A stretch of DNA of 64,000 nucleotides, taken from NCBI RefSeq assembly GCF_013368755.1, contig NC_049561.1, positions 6,758,001-6,822,000 of the forward strand, in the 5' to 3' direction. The stretch comes from Talaromyces rugulosus (Eukaryota > Ascomycota > Eurotiomycetes > Eurotiales > Trichocomaceae). Positions 42,847 through 55,922 of the stretch are shown here, one piece after another. Positions within the stretch are counted from its first letter, which is position 1. Each line of letters opens with the position of its first letter. Under the pieces are notes generated by a model. It searched no databases, was not told the origin of the DNA, and was given only the letters and a program-made list of their open reading frames with translations. The position numbers and the translations under genes were made by a program.

Positions 42847-43910
42847 TATCATATATAGCTTGGTTTTAGAAGCATGCAAGTTATTGGAAGGTTCTGGCAT
42901 CATTATTATATTTTGAGATCTGCTGTTGTACCACTGAATAAAATTGAATTAAGGCGGGTTCTTTGTAAGCCAATATAGACATGTAGTACGAATATATGGA
43001 ATTTAGGTAATGTGGTGAGTACATGTACCCTTGGGGTAAATTTTCCGTATATGCTATAGTACTAATTACCTTTTCAGTTATGGAAGCTCCTTGCTGATGC
43101 CAGTCTTTCTATGGAGTAGACCGCAGAAGAAATACATACAGGCAAGAGACGTTTACCTCAGAAAATACGACTTCCTGGTTCGCCACCTCCACAGCTAAAT
43201 GGTTCACAGGGGTTGTGTTTTGCATTAGGGTCTATTGTTTTTCTTTAATCCATAAAAAAGGATTGAGCATTGATGTCGATACCTTCCTAGCGGTGGGTAG
43301 GTATCTTTACATGGTGCTAGGGAGTGGTTACCTGATTTTTAATAAAATGAAATTTCATTTAAGTATTTTATGCATTATAATTTTTATTAAATATAGTTGT
43401 AATCCTATATAGTAGTGATAGTATAGAAGCTAGTTAAATCAGGCCGCTGCTACTACTACTATCACAGTCACAGTGTTGACCTGTTGACCAGTTATGTCAA
43501 TTGATGGTTCCAGGTCTTGTCCCAGGTTGGTTCATTCTTCTTCTAAAATGGGCATCAATTAATGTATATTATCTGTACTATCAGGAGTACATAATCTCCG
43601 AGGGCAACTGATTCCTACAGTGCCTGGCCACAAAACGAAAATCAACGATGCCTCGCGCAGTGGTCCGAGTATTTGATGGCATACCCTCGAAATGCTATTA
43701 ACTAAAAAAGCCGTGTAAAAATATTCTTATCAAGCAAGCATATATCTGGAGTACCGTGGCTCCATATATACCTCAATATAGATGGGGCGTCAAAGAAAAT
43801 AACCGAAACGCAAACATTGAAAAAGTAACTAATGCACCAAATATGTCTGTCGCGTGAGAGTGTTATGCATACTGCTAAAAGAAATGAAAAGTGTCGTATA
43901 TCACGAGGGA
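42847..43910. other. Convergent intergenic region, no gene seen
   Basis: AT-rich, with a CTACTACTACTATCAC microsatellite-like stretch near 43451 and no coding signal. Confidence 0.5.
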
Positions 43911-46210
43911 TCACGCGATAGGAGGCAGCCGCCCTGCGATGACCTTGAACTGTCGCCCATCCGACGAGCTCTTCTCCCCATCCCACTTGGCTAGCCACTC
44001 GTCCATGTCAATTGGGTCTTCGAAGGTGCCTCCAAGCGCAGACACGCGCTGGGAAAGCAGTATGAAGTTAGGGTATGCGCTGCTGAAGCATATTCCGTCC
44101 TTGCCCGCCTCCCACACCTTGGCCGAGAAATCGTCGAGCAGCATGTCCGTCTCCGTCGGCAGCTGGATATTCATTTGCTTGGCCGTGATATGGATCATTC
44201 GCAGAATCCCCTTGGCTAAAAGCCACCGTCGTGAAAACACCCGGGCCACGAAACAGAGCTCGACGAATGCACCTCGACTCCGCGGCTCGTTGAGATTATC
44301 AAGCAACGTGAAAAGGGCGATGGCAACCCAGTGCATCGCCGTTGCGGAGATGTACTCGAGAGTCCACTTATTACGATGAATGCGGATCATATCGGCAACT
44401 CGCAGCGCCGAATCAATGCATGTCTCTCTTGCTTCCTCGGGTGAGATCAACCGCGCACGCTCTGATGATCTCAGCGGGCTTTTCAGAAGCCCAAATAACA
44501 CCATGATTGTCGTGTGGTAGTACATACTGAGTGAAATGGTTAAAAACTGTAATACAAAAACTAAGTCAACACGTATGTCGAAACTCACTGCAAAAGAAAA
44601 ATGTGCGGAACCGATGATTGCCCATCTTGGATACAGCGAGGCAAATCCACAACCCAGCTCTGTAGGCGAGGGTAGATCGAGCTAACGTTTGTCTCAATTT
44701 CGTAACGGGGTACTGGCCTGCGTGCGACATCCTTTAGGATTCGTTGAGTCGCCTCGATATTGAGCTCGTTTAGATTAGTTAGGCTATTTAGGATGCATTC
44801 TAGGTGAGATGGCTCTTTCTCCGTCCGACGAGGATATGCTTCCCAGATCATGCTATCATCTTTGTGGCCACATGGCAACCGGGGTCTCAGGGGCGGTTTT
44901 AGCTCCAGAGGTTTCATGAAAGCAATCGAATACATTCTGGAAAAGAAGTTTCAGTATTAGTTTCAACGGACACAAGTTGCCTTAAGTCTTGAGCATGAAA
45001 GGAGGTCAAACGCAATAAGATTATACACTCCCCAGAGTGTATTGTCAATAGCTCTTGCTTCTTGTTCATCAACATTGGGCCGGTCTCGTGGATACGCTGC
45101 CGACAGTTCAGCTACCATGGGCATTGCCTGGCCGAGGTATAACAAGGCAAGACGATCTTTCCCCATCAAGACCGTGCTAAGATAGTTTTATCATGGTTAG
45201 CGAGGAAGAAATGTATTGTGGCTAGAACGAATTACCTAGAAAGTAATGCGGCGTATCCTTGAATGGTGGGAATGCTAATTTTTCCCTCTTCCATCTCGAG
45301 AAGTCTCTTTGCTTCCTCATAGAAATGCATACCCTTGGAATTTGGATCACTTGGATCTTTGAAAACCTCAGGGTAGTCGGAATAGAACTGTCTGGTCAGT
45401 TTCTGATAGAGTGTGCTGATGGAGAACTCACAGAAGCTTCAGCTAATATACTATTCACCAGCAATGGGGAGCAGAACTTGGAGTACACGTTTCCGGATTT
45501 CATATCACGAATGAAGAATTCGCGATCGACCCAGTTGCAGAAGGGATGGCTCCAAGTCAACCAAAGTGAGATGAGATATGATACCAAGCCGTCATCATCC
45601 GTGACGCTCGTCCATGGTTTGGCTGATACTTCCACAACTGGGATATGTGATAGCCATGTGACATCCAGGATTCGGTGCTTTGATCTCAGGTGGACCTTCT
45701 TTTCCAACGCATTGTGGATGGCCATGATCTCAGGAGTGATTTTAAGCTCGCTGTCAGACACATTGCCATGGAGATACTCCTTGATCTCTTCTAGGGAAGC
45801 TTTCTTGTGGCGGATAAGCTCTAACACCTGTAGGAAATGCTCGTTGGTCGAGTAGCGAAACGTATCGATCAATCTGTCCAACAAGTTCTTGTGGTCTTCT
45901 AGCTGGGCGACCTTGCGTTTCACAGCCAGTCGGCGGCGATTATCATTGGATTCGTCGATGACACAGTCGGTATTACTTCGAACACAGTTACCACACGGAA
46001 CCGTTCCGGAGCACTGTTTGCTAAACCTGTATTAGCGAACCTGTTTTCAAGGTATACGTAGTTCTCAATGACCTTCCATTTGCGTGTTTTGCAAGCAGTA
46101 CACGCAGTTGAGATGTTCTTTCTTGATTTTACGTTATCCGCACTGTGTCTTCGCTGGTAGCCTGGAGGTGCTGGCGCCAATGATCTGGCAATGTTACTAG
46201 GTTCCACCAT
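43911..46210 (-). CDS. Zn2Cys6 fungal-specific transcription factor (one junction unresolved)
   Basis: Exons from ATG 46210: 46210-46073, 46013-45432, 45387-45236, 45176 to about 44980, about 44936-44589, and 44526-43911. The 59-nt first intron splits the zinc cluster, which joins as CTACKTRKWK + CSGTVPCGNCVRSNTDC, perfect C-x2-C-x6-C-x5-C-x2-C-x6-C. A short coiled-coil linker (VKRKVAQLEDHKNLL) and the fungal TF middle-homology region (WSHPFCNWVDREFF; TLWGVYNL; LKPPLRPRLP; LLHMYYHTTIM) follow. Between the exon ending near AFDLLSCSRL and that starting MYSIAFMKPLEL, no canonical splice pair keeps frame (off by one), so either a non-canonical intron or a 1-nt indel is present. Probable target: nearby genes, unknown. 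Confidence 0.8.
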
Positions 46211-48275
46211 GTCGCCGCTTTCTTGGGGAGTGTGGTCAGTGAAAAATTATAGGTACGAAAACAGGCGCAAGCTCCTTATAAAACTTGCCGCCACACCGTT
46301 ACCGGCCGGTTGGTATATCCCCATCCCTCTACCAACGCATTATTGACACGACTACTCACTAGGGTTGAACATCATCGGATAGGTCAGCAAACCACCCGTG
46401 TCTGGATGAGGCAAACACAGCCTAAACCACGCGGCAAAGGAGGCTAAGCGCAGAGAGGCAAGAAAAAAATTCTAGAAAACATGCCTTGGCTAGGGCTAGT
46501 TTCAGACATCACTAACTCCGCACCAATGAGTTTCGCGCTTTATGCATGCATGCTTTGCGCGAAATCGACGCGGCTGCAACTTAGTTGAATGGTTTGTTCT
46601 TTTTGTGAACGTTTCCCCTTCCCAACTAACAACCCCACCGTGCAATTGAGGGGCGCGACGGGATGAAATATACCGGTGTAGCCAGGAGATAGCTTCCATC
46701 CTCTCGGTGTTTAGTGACTGGTCGCAAATCGTGATAGCGGCGTTCTAGGCTGTGTGCATTCGGGCTCGGGGACTTACCCATGTTCGGTATGACAGTATGA
46801 AAGCTCAAACCCTAATTGGACGCATACTATTTCCTTACAGTTACTCAATCGCCATTGGATGCAGATTTTGACCCCGGAGACGACGGTGAATTCTGGTTGG
46901 GAACCACCAGGCGCCAACACTTAGATCAGCCGGTACTTTTCCCCATAGAAACAGTAGGTGTTACAACCCGTGTTCAAAAGACTTTGCGGTAGCTCGTAGG
47001 ATGAGAGGAATTTGTTATTTGTAATATTTTGTATGGTTAACTCGAGCGGAAGAACCCGCCCAGCCCTATATTGGAATTTTGAAAATGACTGCATGGCTCG
47101 TGTTTAGATCAGCTTGTATGTCCATAGCTCAGCGCAGATTCAATGTTGTGCCGACCCTGGTCAATGGTCAGAGACTAGGTACCTGTTTTGTTGCCGTACA
47201 GCGGATATTAGGTATCAGTACTAACGGCTATTTACGGTTCGCGAAAAGGCGCCAGTAATTCACTAACGACTACCAGAATGCTAGATTGAATTTAGTTTTA
47301 GTCGATGGAATTAGGAGCTAGCCAATCACGATTTCTTGGAGTTGTGACTGGCTATGAAGTCTCGACTGCATACTCCTGATTTTGTCCAAGTGGCAAATCC
47401 GGATTCATCAGCAAGCTAAGAATAAACTACGCCCCATGATGCTCGAAATTTTGCCACGGGTGGACGGATTGCCTCTCGAGCTTTTTGTTGTTTTTTTTTT
47501 CGTTTTTTTCGACATCAGCTCGGGGAGACGATTCTAGTGCTGCACAGTAATCACTAGTCGAATGTGCCGTGAAACAAAAAGGGATGCTGACATAGATGAG
47601 TGAACAAAGAAAAATCGGCACTCCGAGGAGAAATACTAGCAAAGAAAGAAAGCCTCAGCGGTTGTTCCCCCCTAGCAGAACAGACTAGAGGTTAGAAAAA
47701 CGCCCTAGATTATTTCAATTAGTCATGTGAACGTCTCAATATTTCGATATTTCAATATTAGCCATAGCACAACCCACCTACAATTCACGAGGTACGAGTT
47801 ACACATGTCTCGTTTGCACGATGACAGGATGACAGGTATCGGGTACGTTCTATGCAGGATTCCGGTCGTTGTACTCACTATCGAATCATCCTCTGTTTGC
47901 AACTCGTCGCGCTGGCTTCGTAAGTCTTGTAAGATTGCTAAAGGAGTACGAGGGGTATTCCGTTGAACCCTAATACGAGCGATCTTTCATAGCGGTGTAT
48001 ATACATATGTACTATAACTAGAATGGTATAGCGAAATGATTGGCTTGAATGTTACTATTAAAAGAAAATTTTAAAGCATATCTAACTCGGCCAAAGTATG
48101 CCTAGTAGGTAGAGTTATTTACTTGCCAAAAAGATACTCATGTTGATGCAAACGAACATTAATTCCACGTATCGTCTTGTTTTTATGCGTGCATTTAATA
48201 GGAACAATATTATTATCTGCTTCAACCGTATCCGATACAGAAAGGTTTATTTTAACACGGGATGGCAGAACCAAG
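46211..48275. other. 2-kb gene-poor interval
   Basis: Contains the regulator's promoter (first ~300 bp) and otherwise only short ORFs. A 10-T run at ~47492-47501, many stops. No transposon ends recognised. Confidence 0.5.
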
Positions 48276-50479
48276 CTACACAGCTCCCTGCTTGCCTATT
48301 GTCGCATTCTGCCAGTGGTTCCATTCTCCATACCGAGGAAACAAGTGCTCTTCCCCTTCCAGAATTGGGTCTACGTCTCGTGACACGACAGCGACGCGCA
48401 GCTGGCCCTTGTCAGTAAGAGTTTCTACGGGAACCTCTTCTCCAGCAGCGTCAGTGATGCGCCAATTCAGCTGTTTTGACAGTATTGGCACGACCTGTTC
48501 CGGTCCAAAGGTGTCGTCCGGAAGTAACTCGTTTGCATATGCTTGTGCGAGCACCGGGGAAAGAGATATTTGTCCAGCAGAGAGAGCCCGGTCCTCATCC
48601 TCATCAGCTAACGAGGGTGAGCGTTTGCTGCCGGACATCGGATTCAAACTAGGACCAGTGAAGATTCGGTAGGTGCCAATTAGGTTATCGGCATCAAAGT
48701 AGTCGCTAGGTTTGACGTCGCTATCTGGCTCACCGTAAAAGAAGTGGATTTGGAAAGGCTTGCCGTCAAGTGCATGTCTGTTACGTGCCGAAAAATTTCC
48801 CAAATCAGTAATTTTCTCAAATGCCTTCCCGAAAACGGTCCAGGAAAGTTAATTACGAGGGTAAAGGGGAGGAAGGGTTAAAACGTACTTGTCAACAGCA
48901 ATATTGATAGCCCAGTTCTTAGGCAAGTTATTAACAGCGAGACTGTCAAAGTCTGTTGCTGTCATTTTTCCTGACACAGCATGCAACTTCGGTTCATTGG
49001 CTCTCTTCGATTTATCCAGAGTAGAAATTTTGCGGGCCGGCGCGTTGTACAGATTGTTAACCGCCGTCCGGACATTATTCTGAAGGGTAGCCTGATCGAC
49101 CCCCCAGTCCTCGATTTCGGGATAGGTATATCCAAAAGCCTTGGTCGAGCGACTTGTGCTCGATGTCCAAAAGTCGTTGGAGTTATTCGACCTGTGAAAT
49201 GGATACAGCGGCGTGTTCACGTCTTCAATTGTGCCGGCTTGCACCACAAAAGTGCCGGATGTGTCACCCATTGGCGTGATGTAAGAGTCAGGGTTGAGGA
49301 CTTCCCAGAGAGCGAAAACACGGTCAATAGAACTGTTGTTATTATTAGTCGATGGCAGTTTTCTCTTTTAGGTTATTAGAGTTATCTTACGCATGATGCA
49401 TCCAGAAAATGGGATCAAACGCCGCCATGCTAAAATATGTCATATGTCCACCATCACCAACAAGGGCGTGAACTCCGTCGTGGATGGCTTCAAGGTTGTT
49501 GTAGTTAGCGCCTCGGTCTTTCAGAACGTTATTGGAGAAGACGGTGTAGTTTTTCTCGGAAGAGATAAGTTGGTATGTGCTTGATTTCAACCTTGGGTGC
49601 CATTTATATTAGCTTTGGATAAAATCAAAAAATTGACAGGAGCAATTTGCAAAACAAACCATGCAGAGTTGGAAGACATTCCCGAGTTGACATTGTCTAA
49701 TCGGCTCTGGCCAGTGCTGGGGTCTGGAGAACGTACTGTCTCGTTGTATTTTGCCAGCTATTCGCCAATTGAATTAGTAACACCAACACATCAACGAGTT
49801 CAGACCAATACTTACAGGGTCATTACTGGGAATATCAGTTCCCAGGGGCAACGGATGAAATTTATATGAATACAAAGGGTTGTCAAGCGACTGTTGGCCA
49901 GTTGGCGTGTTGATCGTGATCTTCTGATACGTCGTGCTCTCTGGCAGATTGGGGTTTTTCGCCCAGTCCCAGTACGGAATTCGCAGAGTCTTTGCAGCGT
50001 CCACATATGACTGCCGCTGGGAATCGGGATACGAATTTGCAATATCTTGAGCATAGGACCATATCCGCTGTTCGAATAGTGAAAGATACGGCCGGTGCCA
50101 GGTTGGGAATATTATGGAGCCGTGCGAACAGTACCCTGTTTGGTACTTGCCTTCGACATTGTCCCATGACCGATATGGATAGCCGTGGATTCCTATCTTT
50201 GTCAATTCACATCCCTCGGTGTTTTACGAAGATGAAAAATGTACCTGCGACTTCATAGTATGAAACCAAGTCACTTTGATCGGAGCTTTGAAATTGAGAG
50301 AGAGCTTGAACGTAAAGATCAAAAGCTGGACCGGCGGATTGCAGATCTCTCATATCAAGACGAGCAGGTCTTTCACCGGTGCCGGAGTTGACGCCACCAG
50401 ATACACCGGTAATCGCGTATCCAACGACCGATTTCGAGACCGCTGAAAGCAAGGCCAAGAGCAGGAGATACGTCTTCAT
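48276..50479 (-). CDS. Tyrosinase (type-3 copper phenol oxidase)
   Basis: Six exons, 50479-50245, 50192-49816, 49757-49660, 49591-49391, 49332-48885 and 48824-48276; 635 aa. Introns are 52, 58, 68, 58 and 60 nt; the last has the weak donor GTTTTA, chosen because it alone keeps frame. A signal peptide (MKTYLLLLALLSAVSKSVVG) is followed by CuA histidines in AGIHGYPYRSWD, CSHGS and PTWHRPYLSLFEQ, and CuB in HDGVHALVGDGGHMTYF and DPIFWMHHASIDR. The C-terminal ~250 residues form the usual fungal tyrosinase extension that caps the active site before proteolytic removal. It oxidises monophenols to o-quinones for melanin or defence. Ser rather than the common Asn follows the last copper-site His pair (HHAS). 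Confidence 0.9.
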
Positions 50480-51526
50480 GATGAGAGATTTGTCGAATTG
50501 TGTAAGGCAGGCGAGTAACTGTTGTAAGCGATCGATTTGTGTATATGCGGTGTAAATGAGGGACTATCCAAGGGGATGTGTATTGGCTGATGTCGTTGGT
50601 CACTGCATAATTTGCAGTGTGTCGAAGATGAACATTAGAAAGGAAATTATCGATGACGGCCTAGAACCAGATCCATCTAGATATTTAAATTATCTGTTTC
50701 AGCTGAAGATTGTAAACAAACCCTAATCCAGCAGGTTCCACGTGGAACAATTTCCCAATCTTGGCTAGGGCTAACATTTCCCAATGCCATTCAAGACCAA
50801 TGTCTGCAGAATTGGACCAATGGTTAATGCATGCACCAAAGCTATGACCTGGTATTATACTGTAATCCTCATGTCTGAATGTAGATGGCACGTCGCATCA
50901 TTACTATTTCCAAAAGTAACCTCAATGCTAGTTACTCCCTCAACAGCATTCCAATGAAGACTCGCCCTGGATGAGTAATAGTATATTGTGTGATTTTGAG
51001 TACTTTGAGCCGTGGAATGTATCTAGATCTTGGTAGAAATGTTATAGAATGTCTCCACTTCAAACTTTGTCGTTCACAGCTCCCGCTGGTGAACCCGGGT
51101 CTTCTTGTACGATTTGGTGCCTAGATAAATGCAAGGCAAGGACCACACTGCAATAGATATGATTAAGAAGCTCCAATGACGCTGGCTGTTTATTCTTCAT
51201 ACAATGTCGATGTAAATGAATCTATAATATGGTTAACATGGACGGAGTCCTGACCCATCATAATTGATGCAAGGGATACGCGAGAATGGGCGATGTCGCA
51301 TCAAGTGGCGTAATGCATTTAAATGTTCCCAGCACTCATGCATAATATTGTAGGGCATAATTCATACACACCTAAGACCATAAATATAAATATATTGGGG
51401 CTATCTCGTCAGATTAGGAGTACCTCTACTAAATACAAGTTTACACTAAAACACTCAAAATGAACTAATGACCTATCAACACCTGCCCCGCTCAATGCTC
51501 GCTAGATATGCAGAAGTGTTGGACCT
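50480..51526. other. Intergenic, no gene seen
   Basis: Tyrosinase upstream region and the 3' side of the phosphoesterase. This gap marks the change from accessory to conserved genes. No coding signal. Confidence 0.5.
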
Positions 51527-53629
51527 TTACCATGTTAAGATGAGCCAAAAGTAAAAAGGGAAAACCAAAAAAGCAACATGCATAAAACCGCTCTTTAGCT
51601 CCTTCCAAAACACCCCCATGGTAGATGTTGGGCCAACACATCCACGCCCACCGGGCTGGCGATTGAGAGAAACCTTGGACTTCCATTTATCGTCGTCGTC
51701 GGTGTATTTCATCTCCTCATATCGTTGTGTGCTGTTATACACATCTTCATCGATAGTGTTCTTGGCCGTGTCTATAGCAAGATCACGCGCCGAATTTCGG
51801 TTGGATAGTCGAGAACCTCCTCCATGTGTAGCACTTGTAACGCTGAGAGATAGCGGAACCGAGGTACTCCCAGAACGCGAGCGTAGTGGTTCATTCTCAG
51901 TGAGTGGGAGAATGGGCTCGTACTCAGGAGACTTCCCAAATGAACGAAATGCAATAACCATGGCCCGGACTAGTAGAACAGCGACAGTGAAGAGGAAGAT
52001 CAGCCCGTAGCGGATAAAGGTCGAAAGCTGGTCGGGAAGGAGGCAAAGATGATTCTGAATGGTGGTCACCGGGGCACCATCGAGCTGTTTCCCAGTATTC
52101 AAATCGACTGGGTTCCATAATGTAGTCATAACGAAACCCGGATGTCTTACTCCCATTGCCAAAGAAATACTTTTGACAGTGATTTCCTTTGGAGAGCCAC
52201 TAAATTCCCGGTGTACAATTTCACAGTAATCGTGGTCGTCACCGGAGTATACATGAGAGATTTCAGGGCCAATTTTGGAGACAATCTCGTTAGAAACAGT
52301 CGGAGTAAGAACATTTTGGTATTGGTAGCCGCCACTGATTGAGAGCGCATTTCGCTCGTCCTGTTCAGGTAGAGGGTTTGTAGATGCCGGCGGATAGCGT
52401 TCCCGCAAAGGACCGCAAGGTGTGGCTGGCTTGCGATATAAAGGTACATGTGTAAGCAAAATCGTTGGGAGGCCTTGAGATTCAATCTCAGTTTTATGGA
52501 TGACAGTGTCTTTTGAGGTTTCTTGGATTCCTGAAATGAATTGGAATCCCTCGCTTTGGTTGCGTTGAAAGCGAAGCTCTTCGGTCTCTAACCGTGCTTT
52601 TATATCTTTGACTTCTCTGAGCCAGTCCTCTGTTGGGCCCCAAATCTCCTCGTTTGGGAGATTTCCATCACCTGCTCCAATCCCACTACTACCTGTTTTG
52701 GGATCAGGTTGATCCATAGCAGATAACGATACTGCATCGATGGACACAAATGTGTGGTTACCGAGAATGTCAACACGATTACCTCGGCCAAAGTAGGCTT
52801 GGAACCGTTGACGGACAGGTGCTTGAACTCCAGTACCAAATCCTAGGTCATGGTTGCCAGGTAAACTAGCGATGAGCTTTCGGCCGCGGGCCTCTCCCGG
52901 TGAATGGACAGGGGGCTGATTCCATTGGTTGAAAAATATTTTTGCAAAGCGATCGTACTCGTTCATCCAAAACTTATCGCCATATTTATGGTACTCTTCC
53001 AAGGGACTCGTACTTTTAGCAGTGGACCATTCTCTACCACCGTCGAATAGGTCACCTAAAAACAGAATTGAATCAGGTACAAGCTGGTGTTCAATCATCG
53101 AAAACGCCCGTCTCATATATTGGTCCGCAAATTTCACTGTCAAGGTTGACAGGGGCCACGGGCGGCCGGGGTATGTGTGAGGATCAACGAGTTGGGGGTC
53201 TGCTATGAACACAGCGTGGTGAGGTGTAGCATTTTCTGGCTGAAAAAAAAATCAGCTATTGTTTCAACCGGCAAGGTATAGTGAACTCACCCAATTCTCC
53301 CATGAATCCCAAAAGCATTCTGATATCCTGTCCTGGAAAATCGTCCGCTCGCCCCACCACAACGTGAAGACCCAAATGACAACCAACAGGTTGGCAACAG
53401 AAAAAGCCGCGCGTAAACTTGATCTGACTTCTTGCCAGAAGGATTTTAGTTTCCGAGGCCTCCGTCCATAGCCAAAGCGAGATTTCACGGTTTCAATTGT
53501 TTCCACAACTGAATCACGGGCGTACGAGTACACGGCGGACCTGGTTCGAGTGTCCGACTCATCGTATGAGCTGTAATAGGGCGACCTCGAGGAAGACCCA
53601 GAGTTGCTGCCAGAATATGCGTAGCTCAT
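51527..53629 (-). CDS. Ted1/Cdc1-family membrane metallophosphoesterase
   Basis: Two exons, 53629-53291 and 53239-51527, intron 51 nt, 683 aa from ATG 53629 (MSYAYSGSN). A Ser-rich cytosolic start is followed by a membrane segment (ANLLVVIWVFTLWW). The lumenal calcineurin-like domain has IADPQLVDP, LGDLFDGGRE, SLPGNHDLG, LLTHVPLY and YSGDDHDYCE, the complete di-metal site. A second membrane segment (YGLIFLFTVAVLLV), a polar tail and a last hydrophobic stretch near the C-terminus (FLVFPFYFWLILTW) follow. Yeast Cdc1/Ted1 and mammalian PGAP5 remove ethanolamine-phosphate from GPI anchors in the ER/Golgi. Divergent to eIF3d with a 476-bp shared promoter. Confidence 0.92.
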
Positions 53630-54105
53630 GCTGTCACAAGATCTCCGGAGAGGAGCGAAAACAGTCGACGAAGTCAACGCCTATCTGAGCATCATACAAC
53701 TGAGATTGTCGATGGGCGTGGTAAAGCTGCACATGTCGGAGCTGACCGGTGATAGTTGACAATTGTTCTCCCCCTCCAGGAGTGAAAAAGGTGCCCGACT
53801 ACTGCTGGCGACTTCAGATAAGACTGCTTTGGTGTTTAATGAAGGTGCCCTACGCCGAGTCTCCGCCCAGCGGCGTGTCTAAGACAGGCCCCAGTCGCTA
53901 GCGCCGTCAATCAACACTGCCGAGCAGACCAGCGGCAGAACAAGGGCGGTGAGCGGCCCGCACTCGTCCCACTCGACAAAAACTCCAAAATATTGCCAAT
54001 ATTAGCCACGCCCCCCCGCTGATCGAGCACCTTAACCTTTCTTTATTAGGAGGATCAGAAAGGCACTTCTACATCATAGGCCTTGACCGGAAACACTTGA
54101 CCGCC
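53630..54105. promoter_or_regulatory. Bidirectional promoter of the Ted1/Cdc1-like gene and eIF3d
   Basis: 476 bp between two start codons pointing away from each other. GC-richer than the accessory gaps, with runs of C (CACGCCCCCCC near 54007). No clear TATA, as expected for housekeeping genes. Confidence 0.5.
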
Positions 54106-55922
54106 ATGGCTCCCATCTCTATCGCAGATATCGTCTCCTCCCTCCCATCCGGAGAGGAATGGGGCCCCCCCACGTCGACCGAGAACACCCTCGATGGCGT
54201 TCCATATGCCCCCTTCTCCAAGGGTGACAAACTTGGCCGCATGGCTGATTGGACCTCTGAAGGCAAAGATCCTCAGCGCGGTGGCCGTCAAAATTACAAC
54301 CGCAATTTCCGTGGTGAGTAGTTGGCTTGTTCGGCGTTCAATGAAGCTTTTTTTTCTCGGCTAACGCAAAACTAGACCAACAGGTTTATGGTGCTGGCTC
54401 TTCCAGTCTTTTCGCCATCCAGGTTGCCGAAGACGAGTCTTCTTTCTCCGTTGTCGATAACGCTCGCACATCCGCTAAACCCAGAGGCTTTGGACGCGGT
54501 GGCGGCACCATTTTCCGAGGACGTGGCCAACGCGGCGCACTTCAACGTGGTGGAAGAGCTGGTTTCCAGAGAGTCGGTGCTGGCCGTGGGCAAGATCGCG
54601 GCTATGACCAGCGCGGCGGTGGCCGTGGTGGCCGTGGACGCCGCTTTGGCTGGAAGGACTATGACAAGCCGCAGCGCAACCGTGACAGCTCCGTCAACAT
54701 TCGTCCGGAGTGGGCTGTCCTCGAGGAAGTCGACTTTAACCGCCTGTCCAAGCTTCATCTCGAATCACCTGATGGCGAGGATCTTGAGAACTACGGTTTC
54801 CTTTATGCGTACGACCGATCATACGACAAGCCCCCTGTGAAGGGTACTGAACGCAAGCTTCAGTCTCTCGACCGCGCTGCCTACAACGTGACCACCTCAT
54901 CTGATCCCGTTATTCAAGACCTCTCCGAGAAGAACGAAGCGACCGTTTTCGCTACTGCCGACATCTTGTCTATGCTCATGTGTGCCCCTCGCAGTGTTTA
55001 CTCGTGGGATATTATCATTATCAAACAGGGCGACAAGATTTACTTCGACAAGCGCGACGGTGCCTCTATCGATCTAGTCACAGTCAATGAGAATGCTGCA
55101 GATGCTCCTCTCGAGATTTCGGAAACCGGCGCCAAGCAGGAAACTCTCAACAGCCCCGGCTCTCTTGCCCTGGAAGCCACTGTCATCAACCACAACTTCG
55201 CTCTCCAGACCGTTCTCGAGTCCTCCAAGGACAAGGTCGAGTTCCCCAACCCCAACCCGTTCTACAACGCGGCTGAAGAAACCGAGCCTCTTGCCTCAAA
55301 GGCCTACAAATACCGCCGCTTCGACCTGTCGCTTGAGAAGGACGAAGAGCCCCTTAACCTGATTGTACGAACTGAAGTCGACGCTGTGGTCAAGGGTACT
55401 TCAGGTCCAGACCAGCACATTGTCATCAAGGCCCTTAATGAGTTTGACCACAAAGCCCAGGGCTCAGGTGGTGCTCTTGAGTGGCGTACCAAGCTGTCGT
55501 CGCAGCGCGGAGCCGTCGTTGCCACTGAGATGAAGAACAACAGCTGCAAGCTCGCCCGATGGACCACCCAGGCTATTCTGGCCAAGGCCGACCACATGAA
55601 GCTTGGATTCGTGTCTCGATCCAACCCACGCTCCTCTGCGTCGCACGTCGTGCTTGGCGTTGTGGGCTACAAGCCTCGCGACTTTGCCACCCAGATGAAC
55701 TTGAACCTGGGCAACGGATGGGGTATTGTGCGTACCATTGTTGATCTTATTCGCAGCCTTGAGGATGACGAGGAGGACGAAGCAAGCCCCAAGAAATATG
55801 TTCTTGTCAAAGACCCCAACAAGTCCGTTATTCGCCTGTACAGCGTGCCTACCAACACGTTCGAGGACGACGACAACGCCGTCGAGGAGCCCGAGGAGAA
55901 GATTGAGGAGGAAGAAGAGTAA
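54106..55922 (+). CDS. eif3d: Translation initiation factor eIF3 subunit D
   Basis: Exons 54106-54313 and 54376-55922, a 62-nt intron, 584 aa. The N-terminus [10 protein letters not shown]...EEWGPP and [18 protein letters not shown] is the eIF3d hallmark. An RGG/arginine-glycine region follows ([15 protein letters not shown], about 105-160). The cap-binding domain continues with [42 protein letters not shown], and [12 protein letters not shown] to the acidic tail ([12 protein letters not shown]). In the eIF3 complex it contacts mRNA caps and the 40S subunit. A core gene, intact in all respects. Confidence 0.97.

Noticed and set aside
45259..45855. 198-codon plus-strand ORF
   Set aside because: Antisense of the Zn2Cys6 regulator exons 2 and 3.
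54388..54840. 150-codon Ala/Val-rich plus-strand ORF
   Set aside because: Alternative frame of the eIF3d RGG region.
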